Positions 13,772 through 21,043 of a DNA stretch of 21,311 bases are shown here, in pieces. The position numbers and the translations under genes are program-made. Source of the stretch: CAIJMI01 sp964448085. GTDB lineage: Bacteria; Patescibacteriota; Microgenomatia; UBA10105; UBA927. Under the pieces are notes generated by a model, which did not search any database, was not told where the DNA came from, and saw nothing but the letters and a program-made list of their open reading frames with translations. Position 1 is the stretch's first letter. The number at the start of each line of letters is the position of its first letter. Location: assembly GCA_964448085.1 (NCBI GenBank), contig CAYUUX010000016.1, positions 1-21,311 on the forward strand, given 5' to 3'.

Positions 13772-14656
13772 CTATTCGAGGAGCTTATTGGATATGATGG
13801 TTCCTGCAAGAATTTTCCCGAATAATGCACGACCCGCGTCGGAATAATGAATGTGGTCTCCACTATTAATATAGAGAAGATTCCCACTCCCGTTTGTGGT
13901 TAAGCTTGCATGATACGCATCTGCCAACGGGAGCCGTGCGCTTTTTGCAAACCGTATCGCATTTTCCAGGTACTTTTTAATTGTGTTTGTGCGTTGCCAT
14001 TTATCGTTGGTTGAGAATGCAATACCCGGTGCACCGTCACCAAACCATCCGGCATTTGGGGCGATTGTGGCAGCAATTACGATGCGGGTATTGGGGAGCT
14101 GTGCCCTGATTGTGTCTACTGCTTGTGAAAGGTACGCCCAATGTTGGTCCAATGCGCCTTGATCATCACCAAACGGATTGTAGCCGAAGGATTCTATAAC
14201 GACGATATCGGGATTTTTGGCAACAAGCGGGGGGAATGACCGTTCTAAATAGGTGTATCCATTGCTAATCCGGTCAATTCCTGCCGGTATTCCCAGTCCA
14301 CCAACCCCATAATTATGGATGTTGAAGCGTGTTTTTGGATATGTTTTTTCCAATATGGATTTGAAATGCGGAGCATCAGGCCCGAGGGTATCGATCATCG
14401 AATCGCCCAAAAGCGCAATAGTGATCGATGATTTTTTTGTGGTTTTGATCGGTGTTGGTGTGGGGGAAGGAGGAATCGGTGGACCGTACAAAATGGATGT
14501 CCCCAAAACTTCTGGCGTTGGATTGGGGAGTTTTCCAAACGTTACTCGTTCGTTTTGTGTCGCTTCGTTTTGCACTTCTTCCATGCGAGGCCCAATTGGC
14601 GGATGCGTGAGACCAGCGGTATTGAGAGCGAGTGCAAGATACGCTGTAAGGATCAT
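13772..14656 (-). CDS. SGNH/GDSL-family hydrolase, exported or anchored
   Basis: The 294-residue protein has the SGNH blocks: GDS (84-86, nucleophile S86), GVGG (117-120, oxyanion Gly), a GYNPF turn (158-162) where block III has G-x-N, and DHIH (267-270) giving catalytic D267 and H270. These enzymes remove acyl groups from glycans or lipids; the substrate is unknown. A short hydrophobic N-terminus (about 1-15) and a linker PPSPTPTP (60-68 region) suggest export. A -10 box TATTAT (14665-14670) ends 8 nt before the ATG without a Shine-Dalgarno site. Peptidoglycan or surface-polysaccharide deacetylation would suit the envelope-rich neighbourhood. Confidence 0.9.
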   Translation of the reverse strand: MILTAYLALALNTAGLTHPPIGPRMEEVQNEATQNERVTFGKLPNPTPEVLGTSILYGPPIPPSPTPTPIKTTKKSSITIALLGDSMIDTLGPDAPHFKSILEKTYPKTRFNIHNYGVGGLGIPAGIDRISNGYTYLERSFPPLVAKNPDIVVIESFGYNPFGDDQGALDQHWAYLSQAVDTIRAQLPNTRIVIAATIAPNAGWFGDGAPGIAFSTNDKWQRTNTIKKYLENAIRFAKSARLPLADAYHASLTTNGSGNLLYINSGDHIHYSDAGRALFGKILAGTIISNKLLE

Positions 14657-14688
14657 GTCATTTTATAATAGCACGAAGTTGGTGAAGG

Positions 14689-15075
14689 TTACGGTCGTTT
14701 GAGTAATTTTGCCGTTACCTGTTTGGCGCCAAAATACGTTTTGCAGAATTTTGTCGTAAGTTTTGCGTCAAACCACGCGCAGGAAAATATATTCAAATAT
14801 ACTGCGCGTTTGTATTCAGAAAAATGTGCAGTCACGGAACTTGTTTCAATAAGCTGGACGAGGGAATAGCCTGATGTTATGGGGTTTTCATGACCAAAAT
14901 GGGGGATGAATGCACGGCCGTATCGTTTCATATGAATCACGTTATCACACAGCTCTATGACGAACTTTCGAATTTTTGTGCGCGAAGAAATTGTTGCAAG
15001 ATTGCAGTTATACAGGTTCAGGGTTAATTCCTGACCAAACAATTCGCTGTCTTCTTCTCGTGGTGAATGTAACAT
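14689..15075 (-). CDS. speD: SpeD-family (AdoMet decarboxylase-like) pyruvoyl enzyme
   Basis: A 128-residue protein of the small bacterial/archaeal AdoMetDC type, which self-cleaves to make a pyruvoyl cofactor and normally decarboxylates S-adenosylmethionine for polyamine synthesis. It aligns to the well-known Thermotoga enzyme with identical spacing of the key residues: S79, H84 and C99 (5 and 15 apart, as S63, H68, C83). Other matches are LTLNLYNCN near the start and IFSC. The residue before the cleavage Ser is Thr (T78) rather than Glu, with Glu one place further back (E77). Some SpeD homologues, including CPR ones, are reported to be ornithine or arginine decarboxylases, so the substrate is open. 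An AAGGA lies 10 nt before the ATG. Confidence 0.85.
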   Translation of the reverse strand: MLHSPREEDSELFGQELTLNLYNCNLATISSRTKIRKFVIELCDNVIHMKRYGRAFIPHFGHENPITSGYSLVQLIETSSVTAHFSEYKRAVYLNIFSCAWFDAKLTTKFCKTYFGAKQVTAKLLKRP

Positions 15076-15105
15076 AGTAATAATTTCCTTTTTTACTACA
15101 AAGAA

Positions 15106-15122
15106 AACGTAAAAAATACGTT
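15106..15122 (-). promoter_or_regulatory. Small AT-rich hairpin in the speD-like leader
   Basis: AACGTA-TTTTT-TACGTT on the minus strand, about 30 nt before the start codon. It is a perfect 6-bp inverted repeat followed by TTCTTT. It could be an operator or a weak RNA hairpin. Confidence 0.35.
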
Positions 15123-15153
15123 CACTTATGAGTTAATAAGAAATGCTATCGGA

Positions 15154-15159
15154 TGTCAA
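15154..15159 (-). promoter_or_regulatory. -35 box of the speD-like gene
   Basis: Consensus TTGACA; the -10 is unclear (TATTAA after 15 nt or TTAACT after 17 nt). It stands back to back with the promoter of the divergent 15231 gene. Confidence 0.4.
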
Positions 15160-15180
15160 GAGAGGAAAACGATTCTGAAG

Positions 15181-15209
15181 TTGACACGCGGCTTTTTTCT
15201 CTCTACAGT
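15181..15209 (+). promoter_or_regulatory. Promoter of the tandem-domain anchored protein
   Basis: Consensus TTGACA (15181-15186), 17-nt spacer, TACAGT (15204-15209). The Shine-Dalgarno AAAGGAG (15216-15222) is 8 nt before the ATG. Confidence 0.8.
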
Positions 15210-15230
15210 TAATATAAAGGAGTTATTTAT

Positions 15231-16676
15231 ATGGCAAAAACGTTTCAGACAACAAAACGAACGAAACTACCACTCATCCTTTCCATCGTTGCGGTGGTTA
15301 TACTGGCAGTTTCCGCCTTGGTTATCAGTGGAAACTTTGAAAAAATCGTGACACCGTTTGCACCCCTTATCAAGCCACAAGCATCCAGCAATCAACCCGA
15401 GTTGACGCAGGTGTTTTCGGATGCATTTAAGGCAGATGCGATCAACACGGAGAAATGGGCTGAAGGAAAAATCGGTACTGTGACGTTACGACAGACAACG
15501 GCAAATAATTTACGAATGGAGATTCCTCAAGGGAGTGAGAGTGGAAAAGCAAAACAAGCATATCTTATGTTTAAGGAATCATTCGATGACAAAGGTGATT
15601 TCCGTATCGTTTCCGTCTTATACCCGCCTACGGTCACTGGTGAGGGGACTGGGGTATCAGGCTTTCGTTTTGCTTCTGCAGGGAGCGGAGATGATGAAGG
15701 AGCTGTGTTGAAATGGGTTGTGAATACCATTGGTACCACCACTACCCGGAAAGTGCAATTTGCTGTGAGTGGTCCGGATGGAAAAGTACTCTTTAAAAAT
15801 GAGGCAGACTTCTCATCACCGGTTGGTATGTTACGACTGGATCGGGTAAATAAAACATACCGTGCTTTTTATAAAGCTGGGAGAGACAGCTCTGCGGATA
15901 CAGCATGGACATCGCTTGGAGAGTTTAAACATTCGACATTGGGGAACGGTGGAAAACTTTCCTTGTATACTAAAAACCAGGGGAATAAATATCCCAAGGT
16001 TGCAGGACGGTTTGATGAAGCAAGAATTCGTTGGCAAGGAGATCCAAGTACACGAACTGAGTTTACGGATTCTTTTGCCAATCAAGTATTGGGCAAAAAT
16101 TGGAAGACGGTGGTTACAGCAGGAGCGACGATCCGTGAAACGAAATATGAAGATCTCAATATAATTGTCGCTACCGGGTCCGCTGAAGGGAAAGTGAGAA
16201 GTGCCCGATTAATTCGGAAAGATCCGGTTGTAAAAGAGGGGAAAGATTTTGTCATGACGACGAAAATGAGCAAACCCATTGTTACAGGAGAAGGAAAAGG
16301 GGCAGCGGGTATTGCATTCCGATCTTTTACAGAGATTGATAAAGAAGTTGCCCAGGTGCGGTGGGAAGTATCAGGTACGACGAGTCAGGTAATATTTCTT
16401 GTCAAAATGCCCGACGGATCGCTTGCTGAAAAAGCAGCAAAAGACGTTACGGCAAGCAGGCTGACATTAGCGTTGCGTCGTACAGGAGATAAGTATGTAG
16501 CACAGTATCGTACTGGGGATAATGATACAGATTGGATAAGCGTTGCGTCATCAGAAAAGGTGGAATTTGGTGCAAACGGAAGTCTTGGATTGTTTGTAAA
16601 CAATCTTGGTGAGGAAACCAAATATCCTAAAGTGAGCGCACGATTCGATAGCGTTTGGGGATGGTCAACTAAGTAA
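15231..16676 (+). CDS. Membrane-anchored protein with two tandem concanavalin-like domains
   Basis: 481 residues: basic cytoplasmic end, a membrane anchor (about 13-33), then two repeats of about 200 residues. Repeat 1 starts near VFSDAFKADAINTEKW (61-76) and repeat 2 near EFTDSFANQVLGKNW (277-291). Both continue with T-x-R-x-T, a TGEG-x-G-x-(S/A)-G-(F/I)-x-F-R segment, a K/R-W-x-V strand, a Y-x-A-x-Y/F strand, a G-x-L-x-L/G-L-(Y/F)-x-(K/N)-N strand and YPKV-(A/S)-(G/A)-RFD. The pattern is that of a beta-jelly-roll (LamG/DUF1349-like) fold, often carbohydrate-binding; that is inference. There are no cysteines. Clear promoter and Shine-Dalgarno site. A surface adhesin or glycan-binding role is plausible for a host-attached CPR cell. 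Confidence 0.88.
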   Translation: MAKTFQTTKRTKLPLILSIVAVVILAVSALVISGNFEKIVTPFAPLIKPQASSNQPELTQVFSDAFKADAINTEKWAEGKIGTVTLRQTTANNLRMEIPQGSESGKAKQAYLMFKESFDDKGDFRIVSVLYPPTVTGEGTGVSGFRFASAGSGDDEGAVLKWVVNTIGTTTTRKVQFAVSGPDGKVLFKNEADFSSPVGMLRLDRVNKTYRAFYKAGRDSSADTAWTSLGEFKHSTLGNGGKLSLYTKNQGNKYPKVAGRFDEARIRWQGDPSTRTEFTDSFANQVLGKNWKTVVTAGATIRETKYEDLNIIVATGSAEGKVRSARLIRKDPVVKEGKDFVMTTKMSKPIVTGEGKGAAGIAFRSFTEIDKEVAQVRWEVSGTTSQVIFLVKMPDGSLAEKAAKDVTASRLTLALRRTGDKYVAQYRTGDNDTDWISVASSEKVEFGANGSLGLFVNNLGEETKYPKVSARFDSVWGWSTK

Positions 16677-16696
16677 AAAATATTTTATATACACAT

Positions 16697-16726
16697 GCAA
16701 AAGGATGTCCTTGGACCTCCTTTTGC
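16697..16726. other. Strong hairpin between the tandem-domain gene and tRNA-Thr
   Basis: GCAAAAGGA (16697-16705) pairs with TCCTTTTGC (16718-16726), with an inner GTC/GAC stem and CTTG loop. It lies between convergent units and probably ends or processes transcripts, but neither strand has a T-run after it. Confidence 0.5.
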
Positions 16727-16735
16727 TGTATGGTG

Positions 16736-16807
16736 AGCCCGGGGGGAGAATCGGACTCCCGACCTTTTTCTTACCAAGAAAACGTTCTACCACTGAACTA
16801 CCCGGGC
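16736..16807 (-). tRNA. trnT: tRNA-Thr (GGU anticodon)
   Basis: Acceptor GCCCGGG/CCCGGGC, D-arm GTTC-AGTGGTA-GAAC, anticodon loop TTGGTAA (GGU), variable loop AGGTC, T-arm GGGAG-TCCGATT-CTCCC, discriminator U. The CCA end is not encoded. Unusual: the T-loop has C at position 55 where nearly all tRNAs have U (pseudouridine). A -10-like TACAAT ends about 10 nt before the 5' end. Confidence 0.94.
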
Positions 16808-16849
16808 AATGTGTTTCATTGTACCAAAAAATATGCATGTGTTGTATTG

Positions 16850-16878
16850 TTGACATTTTTTCTCTTCGAAGATACAGT
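16850..16878 (+). promoter_or_regulatory. Promoter of the tdh-kbl operon
   Basis: Consensus TTGACA (16850-16855), 17-nt spacer, TACAGT (16873-16878). The ATG starts 9 nt after the -10 box and there is no Shine-Dalgarno site. Confidence 0.8.
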
Positions 16879-16887
16879 ACTGGGTAT

Positions 16888-17841
16888 ATGAAAAACATCC
16901 TTGTGACGGGAGCATTTGGACAAATAGGAAGTGAACTTGTTCCGGCGCTTCAAAAGACGTTTGGTATGGATCATGTTGTTGCCATTGGGCACCATACAAT
17001 TCCAAAAGATTTTCAGGGGATTATCGAACAAGCGGAGATCGGTGAGGGAGACAAACTTGCAGCGCTTATTAAAAAATACAAGATCGATACGGTGTATCAT
17101 CTCGTCTCGCTTCTTTCTGCAAAAGGAGAGGTTGATCCATCGCTGACGTGGCAGATTAACATGGGTGGACTAAAAACAATTTTGGATCTTGCAGTTTCTC
17201 ATAAACTCAAAGTGTTTTGGCCAAGCTCTATTGCAGCGTTTGGTCCCACCACACCTCGAGTCATGACGCCACAGCGTACTGTTCTTGAGCCGACAACCAT
17301 GTATGGTGTCACCAAAGTTGCAGGAGAACTGCTTGTTTCCTATTATTACAAAAAATTCGGACTGGATGTCCGATCAGTCCGATACCCCGGCATTATCAGT
17401 TGGAAAACACCACCCGGTGGCGGGACAACGGATTATGCCGTTGCTATCTTTTATGAAGGGTTAACTAAAGGGTCGTATGAATGTTTTGTCCGTGCAGATA
17501 CGACCTTGCCTATGATGTATATGGATGATGCCGTACGGGGCACTCTAGAGCTTATGCAGGCAGATCCGGAGAAGCTTACAGTACGAACCAGTTACAATTT
17601 AGCTGCCATTAGTTTTACGGCACAGGAATTGGCAGAGGAGATTAATAAACATATCAAGGTGAACGTTACCTACAAGCCGGATTTCCATCAGGCAATCGCT
17701 GATAGTTGGCCGGAATCTATTGACGATTCGACGGCGCGGCATGATTGGGGATGGAAGCACGAATTCACCCTCGCGAAAATGACCACGGTTATGTTGAAGG
17801 AATTATCACAAAAATTTACCCTACCCAAAGGAGGTATATGA
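16888..17841 (+). CDS. tdh: L-threonine 3-dehydrogenase, SDR type
   Basis: Oxidises threonine to 2-amino-3-ketobutyrate with NAD+. The 317-residue protein is of the short-chain dehydrogenase/epimerase type rather than the zinc type: NAD-binding TGAFGQIG (7-14), catalytic S113/S114 region (WPSSIAAFGP), Y139 and K143 (YGVTK), and the segments RYPGIISW, PPGGGTTDYAV, and DTTLPMMYMDDAVRGT that are typical of SDR-type TDH. The frame is open upstream through the tRNA-Thr gene, but the GxxGxxG domain starts at ATG 16888, which follows the promoter. The stop overlaps the kbl start (ATGA). The kbl partner makes the assignment firm. Confidence 0.93.
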   Translation: MKNILVTGAFGQIGSELVPALQKTFGMDHVVAIGHHTIPKDFQGIIEQAEIGEGDKLAALIKKYKIDTVYHLVSLLSAKGEVDPSLTWQINMGGLKTILDLAVSHKLKVFWPSSIAAFGPTTPRVMTPQRTVLEPTTMYGVTKVAGELLVSYYYKKFGLDVRSVRYPGIISWKTPPGGGTTDYAVAIFYEGLTKGSYECFVRADTTLPMMYMDDAVRGTLELMQADPEKLTVRTSYNLAAISFTAQELAEEINKHIKVNVTYKPDFHQAIADSWPESIDDSTARHDWGWKHEFTLAKMTTVMLKELSQKFTLPKGGI

Positions 17842-19049
17842 CCGATCCATTACAACCGTTTTACGACACCATTGCCACTATGAAAGAGAAGGGGTTATAC
17901 AACAATATCCGTACGGTGCAGTCCCCCCAAGGGGCGTGGTTAACAGTGAACGGAAAACGTGTCCTCAATTTTTGTTCCAACAACTATTTGGGGTTAGCTG
18001 CGCATCCGAGAATTCGAAAAGCAGCAATTGCGGCTATTAAAAAATACGGTGTTGGACCGGGCGCGGTTCGCGTATTGTCTGGGACGAATACGCTTCATAT
18101 CAAGCTTGAAGAGCTATTGGCAAAATTCAAGAAGTGCGAAGCTGCTATTGCCATCCAAGGCGGATTTATCTCCAACATTATTGCCATCCAGACGATCATG
18201 GGCAAAGAAGATATCGTGATTTCCGACGAACTGAATCATGCGTCGATTATCGATGCCGTTCGTATTGCACAGATCGGCAACAAATATATTTACAAACACA
18301 ATGACATGCAGGATCTGGAGAAAAAGCTGCAGGAAGTGGCGGAACTTGCAAAAACGCCAAAAACAGACGGATCAAAACGCCTCATTCTTATCGTCACCGA
18401 CGGAGTCTTTTCCATGGACGGTGATATTGCACCACTTCCCGCGATTGTGAAGTTGGCAAAGAAATACGGTGCAATCACCATGACCGATGATGCGCACGGA
18501 GAGGGAGTGTTGGGGAGTCACGGTCGGGGTATCGTGGATCATTTTCACCTGCACGGACAGGTTGATATTGAGGTGGGAACATTTAGCAAAGCACTTGGTG
18601 TTATGGGAGGTGTCATTGCCGGCAAGAAGGAGCTCATTGAGTACTATCGGCAAAAAGGACGACCGATTTCTTTTTCCACGGGTCTTACGGTACCGGATAC
18701 CGCAGCGCTTATCGAAGGCGTGACGATGCTTATGAAATCGGACGCGCTCGTAAAGAAAGTGTGGGCAAACGGCGCATACCTCAAAAAGGAATTTGCAAAA
18801 CTTGGGTTTAACACGGGTGTTTCGGAGACGCCGATCACACCTGTCATGATTGGTGACGAGAATCTCGCAAAGACGTTTAGCGCAAAACTGTTTGAACATA
18901 ACGTATTTGCAACACCGATTAAATTCCCGATGGTTGCCCTTGGGAAAGCGCGTATCCGCGTGATGCCCTCCGCTTCCCATACGAAGAAGGATTTGGATTT
19001 CGGTGTTGCCGCATTTGCAAAAGTGGGAAAAGAATTGGGTGTTATATAA
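17838..19049 (+). CDS. kbl: Glycine C-acetyltransferase (2-amino-3-ketobutyrate CoA ligase)
   Basis: Cleaves 2-amino-3-ketobutyrate with CoA to glycine and acetyl-CoA using PLP. The 403-residue protein is full length. Seen motifs: NNYLGL, GVGPGAVRVLSGT, SDELNHASIIDAVR, TDGVFSMDGDIAPL, TDDAHGEGVLG, and the PLP lysine K251 in TFSKALGVMGG. Closely related enzymes (BioF, serine palmitoyltransferase) share these, but the overlap with tdh (ATGA, start at 17838, Shine-Dalgarno AAAGGAGG at 17827-17834) decides for kbl. Confidence 0.94.
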   Translation: MTDPLQPFYDTIATMKEKGLYNNIRTVQSPQGAWLTVNGKRVLNFCSNNYLGLAAHPRIRKAAIAAIKKYGVGPGAVRVLSGTNTLHIKLEELLAKFKKCEAAIAIQGGFISNIIAIQTIMGKEDIVISDELNHASIIDAVRIAQIGNKYIYKHNDMQDLEKKLQEVAELAKTPKTDGSKRLILIVTDGVFSMDGDIAPLPAIVKLAKKYGAITMTDDAHGEGVLGSHGRGIVDHFHLHGQVDIEVGTFSKALGVMGGVIAGKKELIEYYRQKGRPISFSTGLTVPDTAALIEGVTMLMKSDALVKKVWANGAYLKKEFAKLGFNTGVSETPITPVMIGDENLAKTFSAKLFEHNVFATPIKFPMVALGKARIRVMPSASHTKKDLDFGVAAFAKVGKELGVI

Positions 19050-19085
19050 CTATAACGGGATTATCTGCTCGAGAAAGAAGGGGAC

Positions 19086-19472
19086 ATGAGTTCTGAAAGA
19101 GAGCCGCGTTTGCGTATTCCGGAGTCGGTTCGCAAAAGCGTATCGGCGCTTCATGCGACATTTACTCCTGATGCGGTACCAGAGCTTTTTTCTTGGAAGT
19201 TTACCGAGGATTGCCGTTTTTCCGTTTTCATGCCAGACTCCATCAATCCTTTTTCCGATCCAAACCTTCCGGTTGTCGATTATCCTAACGGATGTCTGAA
19301 TATACCGGGGAAGGGATGGCATGATGGTGCGTACCTTGTTGACCGGATGAACCGGGCGTATCAGTCCGGGGATATTGAAAGAATGGAGGAAGCACTGCTT
19401 GGACTTCCTGCGCCACTTGCTGTATTTTTGGACGAAGCGGTTGCACACTATGAGAGTCGTACGACACAATAG
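19086..19472 (+). CDS. Hypothetical protein in the tdh-kbl operon
   Basis: 128 residues, no signal peptide or membrane segment, no family I recognise. It has a conserved-looking central part (YPNGCLNIPGKGWHDGAYLVDRMNRAY) and a helical, acidic C-terminal part (DIERMEEALLGL). It starts 36 nt after kbl with AAGGGG upstream of the ATG and ends 9 nt before the alpha/beta hydrolase gene, so it is probably in the same transcript. Length and spacing make it a likely real gene. Confidence 0.75.
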   Translation: MSSEREPRLRIPESVRKSVSALHATFTPDAVPELFSWKFTEDCRFSVFMPDSINPFSDPNLPVVDYPNGCLNIPGKGWHDGAYLVDRMNRAYQSGDIERMEEALLGLPAPLAVFLDEAVAHYESRTTQ

Positions 19473-19481
19473 ATACGCGGT

Positions 19482-20486
19482 ATGAAATTTTTATGGAGGA
19501 TTCTCCTTTTTGCATTTCTTGTTTGTCTATTGGGTGCGGGTGCGTTCTTCCTTTTTGATACAAAAAATCATTTGGTTATCAGTCCCATTGCGTTTGTGAA
19601 AGAAAAACCGCTTGAAAAATATGCACTACTGCGACTTGCAGAACGCCAGTTTCTGCCTTCCGCTATCGTTTTTGATTCCCCAACGGCAACAACTGCGGCA
19701 TATACGGTTTTTCCGTTTTCTTTTATCCAGGAGGGAAAGAAGGTGACCGGTGTTGCACATGTCCCCAACACGACGGATTCTGCACAAAAGTTTCCCGTTA
19801 TTGTCCAGCTTCGGGGATATGTCGATGGGGATATGTATACGCCCGGTATGGGAACCACACACAGTGCAGAAGTCTATGCGGCAAATGGTTTTATCAGTCT
19901 TGCACCCGACTTTCTAGGGTACGGCGGTTCGGATATGCCTTCCGTCAATCCACTGGAAGAGCGGTTTGAGACCTATATCACCGCATTGACCATACTTGCG
20001 TCAATTGAAACCATTCCACAGGCCGACACGACACGCACGGGTCTCTGGGGGCATAGCAACGGCGGACAGATTGCACTGACCGTTCTTGAGGTTCTTGGTG
20101 AACGTGCTGTACCTTCTGTACTGTGGGCGCCGGTTACCAAACCGTTTCCCTACAACATTCTGTATTACACGGACGAGTTTTCCGATCGGGGGAAGGCGCT
20201 TCGGAAAGTCGTTGCGACGTTTGAAGAAGACTATGATGCGGATGTATATTCGTTGACACAGTATGTTGACCGCATTGTGGTTCCTCTTCAGCTCCATCAG
20301 GGGACGGATGACGATGCTGTACCGGCTTCCTGGAGCGACACGTTTGTCAAAACTCTTGAAGAGTTAGGAAAAGACGTTACGTATTATCGCTATATCGGTG
20401 CGGATCACAATCTTGCATCAGGCAATGATGCGTGGAACAGCGCAATGCGTCGCGATATGGAATTCTTCCGTTCACACTGGAAATAA
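19482..20486 (+). CDS. Membrane-anchored or exported alpha/beta hydrolase (prolyl-oligopeptidase-like)
   Basis: 334 residues: an N-terminal hydrophobic segment (about 4-25) that anchors or exports the enzyme, then an alpha/beta hydrolase fold. The nucleophile is S192 in GHSNGG (190-195). The acid is likely in QGTDDDAVP (273-281) and the His is H309 in GADHNL. PVIVQLRGYVDGD probably shapes the oxyanion region. The pattern fits peptidases or esterases of the S9/dienelactone-hydrolase group; the substrate is unknown. It is the last gene of the tdh operon, with a terminator directly downstream. No clear Shine-Dalgarno site is seen. Confidence 0.88.
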   Translation: MKFLWRILLFAFLVCLLGAGAFFLFDTKNHLVISPIAFVKEKPLEKYALLRLAERQFLPSAIVFDSPTATTAAYTVFPFSFIQEGKKVTGVAHVPNTTDSAQKFPVIVQLRGYVDGDMYTPGMGTTHSAEVYAANGFISLAPDFLGYGGSDMPSVNPLEERFETYITALTILASIETIPQADTTRTGLWGHSNGGQIALTVLEVLGERAVPSVLWAPVTKPFPYNILYYTDEFSDRGKALRKVVATFEEDYDADVYSLTQYVDRIVVPLQLHQGTDDDAVPASWSDTFVKTLEELGKDVTYYRYIGADHNLASGNDAWNSAMRRDMEFFRSHWK

Positions 20487-20516
20487 AAAAACACGGGATT
20501 GCTCCCGTGCTTTTTT
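20485..20516. terminator. Bidirectional intrinsic terminator
   Basis: CACGGGA (20492-20498), loop TTGC, TCCCGTG (20503-20509), with A-run before and TTTTTT after. It ends both the plus-strand tdh operon and the minus-strand gene at 20537-21034. Confidence 0.92.
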
Positions 20517-20536
20517 ATTTATTTTGTCTTTCGTCG

Positions 20537-21034
20537 TTAGGGGAGTACCATTGTTCCCGCTGTGCAGGATGCGGTTGCTCCCTGATCATCCTTGATGGAT
20601 GTCTTCATTGTGACAGCTGCACCTTTGACAAGTTCAACTGCTTTTGTGGTGCATTGGAATATTTGTCCTCCGCGTTCTTCAGATGAGCGCAGGACTGCAG
20701 GCATATCTTCCGTTGCAAGCACTTTGCCATCCGTATTGGACGTGATGGTGAAAGTGCAGGTGACCCCTTTGGTCGTCAAGAGTGCTGATCCTTCTGCTGA
20801 CAGATAGTATTTCGGATACCCAATCATTGGGTTGTACCACTGCCTGTCGCAGGAGAGTTTCGTAATCATTGTTTTTTCTTCCACAACCGGTGCTGTGGTT
20901 TGCGGCTGTGTTGTTGTTGGTTTTGCCTTCGGCCACAGGAGTACTCCTGCAACGATGATGGCGACCACAATGACTGCGCCGATGATGTATACGCTCGAGG
21001 TTTCACCCTCTGTGTGTTGAGTTTCATTTTCCAT
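20537..21034 (-). CDS. Membrane-anchored hypothetical protein
   Basis: 165 residues: acidic N-terminus, membrane segment (about 14-35), Thr/Gln/Pro linker (TTTQPQTTAPV), then an outside domain of about 110 residues with four Cys (LSCDRQWY, VTCTFT, FQCTTK, ASCTAG), likely two disulfides. Segments FTITSNTDGKVLATED and VTMKTSIKDDQGATASC suggest an immunoglobulin-like beta sandwich; not assigned. The ATG comes 9 nt after a -10 box, without a Shine-Dalgarno site. The terminator at 20485-20516 ends it. Confidence 0.87.
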   Translation of the reverse strand: MENETQHTEGETSSVYIIGAVIVVAIIVAGVLLWPKAKPTTTQPQTTAPVVEEKTMITKLSCDRQWYNPMIGYPKYYLSAEGSALLTTKGVTCTFTITSNTDGKVLATEDMPAVLRSSEERGGQIFQCTTKAVELVKGAAVTMKTSIKDDQGATASCTAGTMVLP

Positions 21035-21043
21035 ATGGTATCT

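Noticed and set aside
13729..13887. A 110-residue frame containing rpmG
   Set aside because: The upstream 53 codons overlap the SGNH hydrolase gene end and the rpmG promoter; L33 itself starts at 13728.
16697..16726. The long hairpin as a standard intrinsic terminator
   Set aside because: No T-run follows on either strand, so it is listed only as a hairpin of unknown role.
16705..16887. An upstream extension of tdh by 61 codons
   Set aside because: It runs antisense through tRNA-Thr(GGU) and over the promoter; the NAD-binding domain begins at ATG 16888.
17838..19049. kbl as biotin synthesis bioF or serine palmitoyltransferase
   Set aside because: Same enzyme family and motifs, but the overlapping tdh gene supplies its substrate and no biotin or sphingolipid gene is near.
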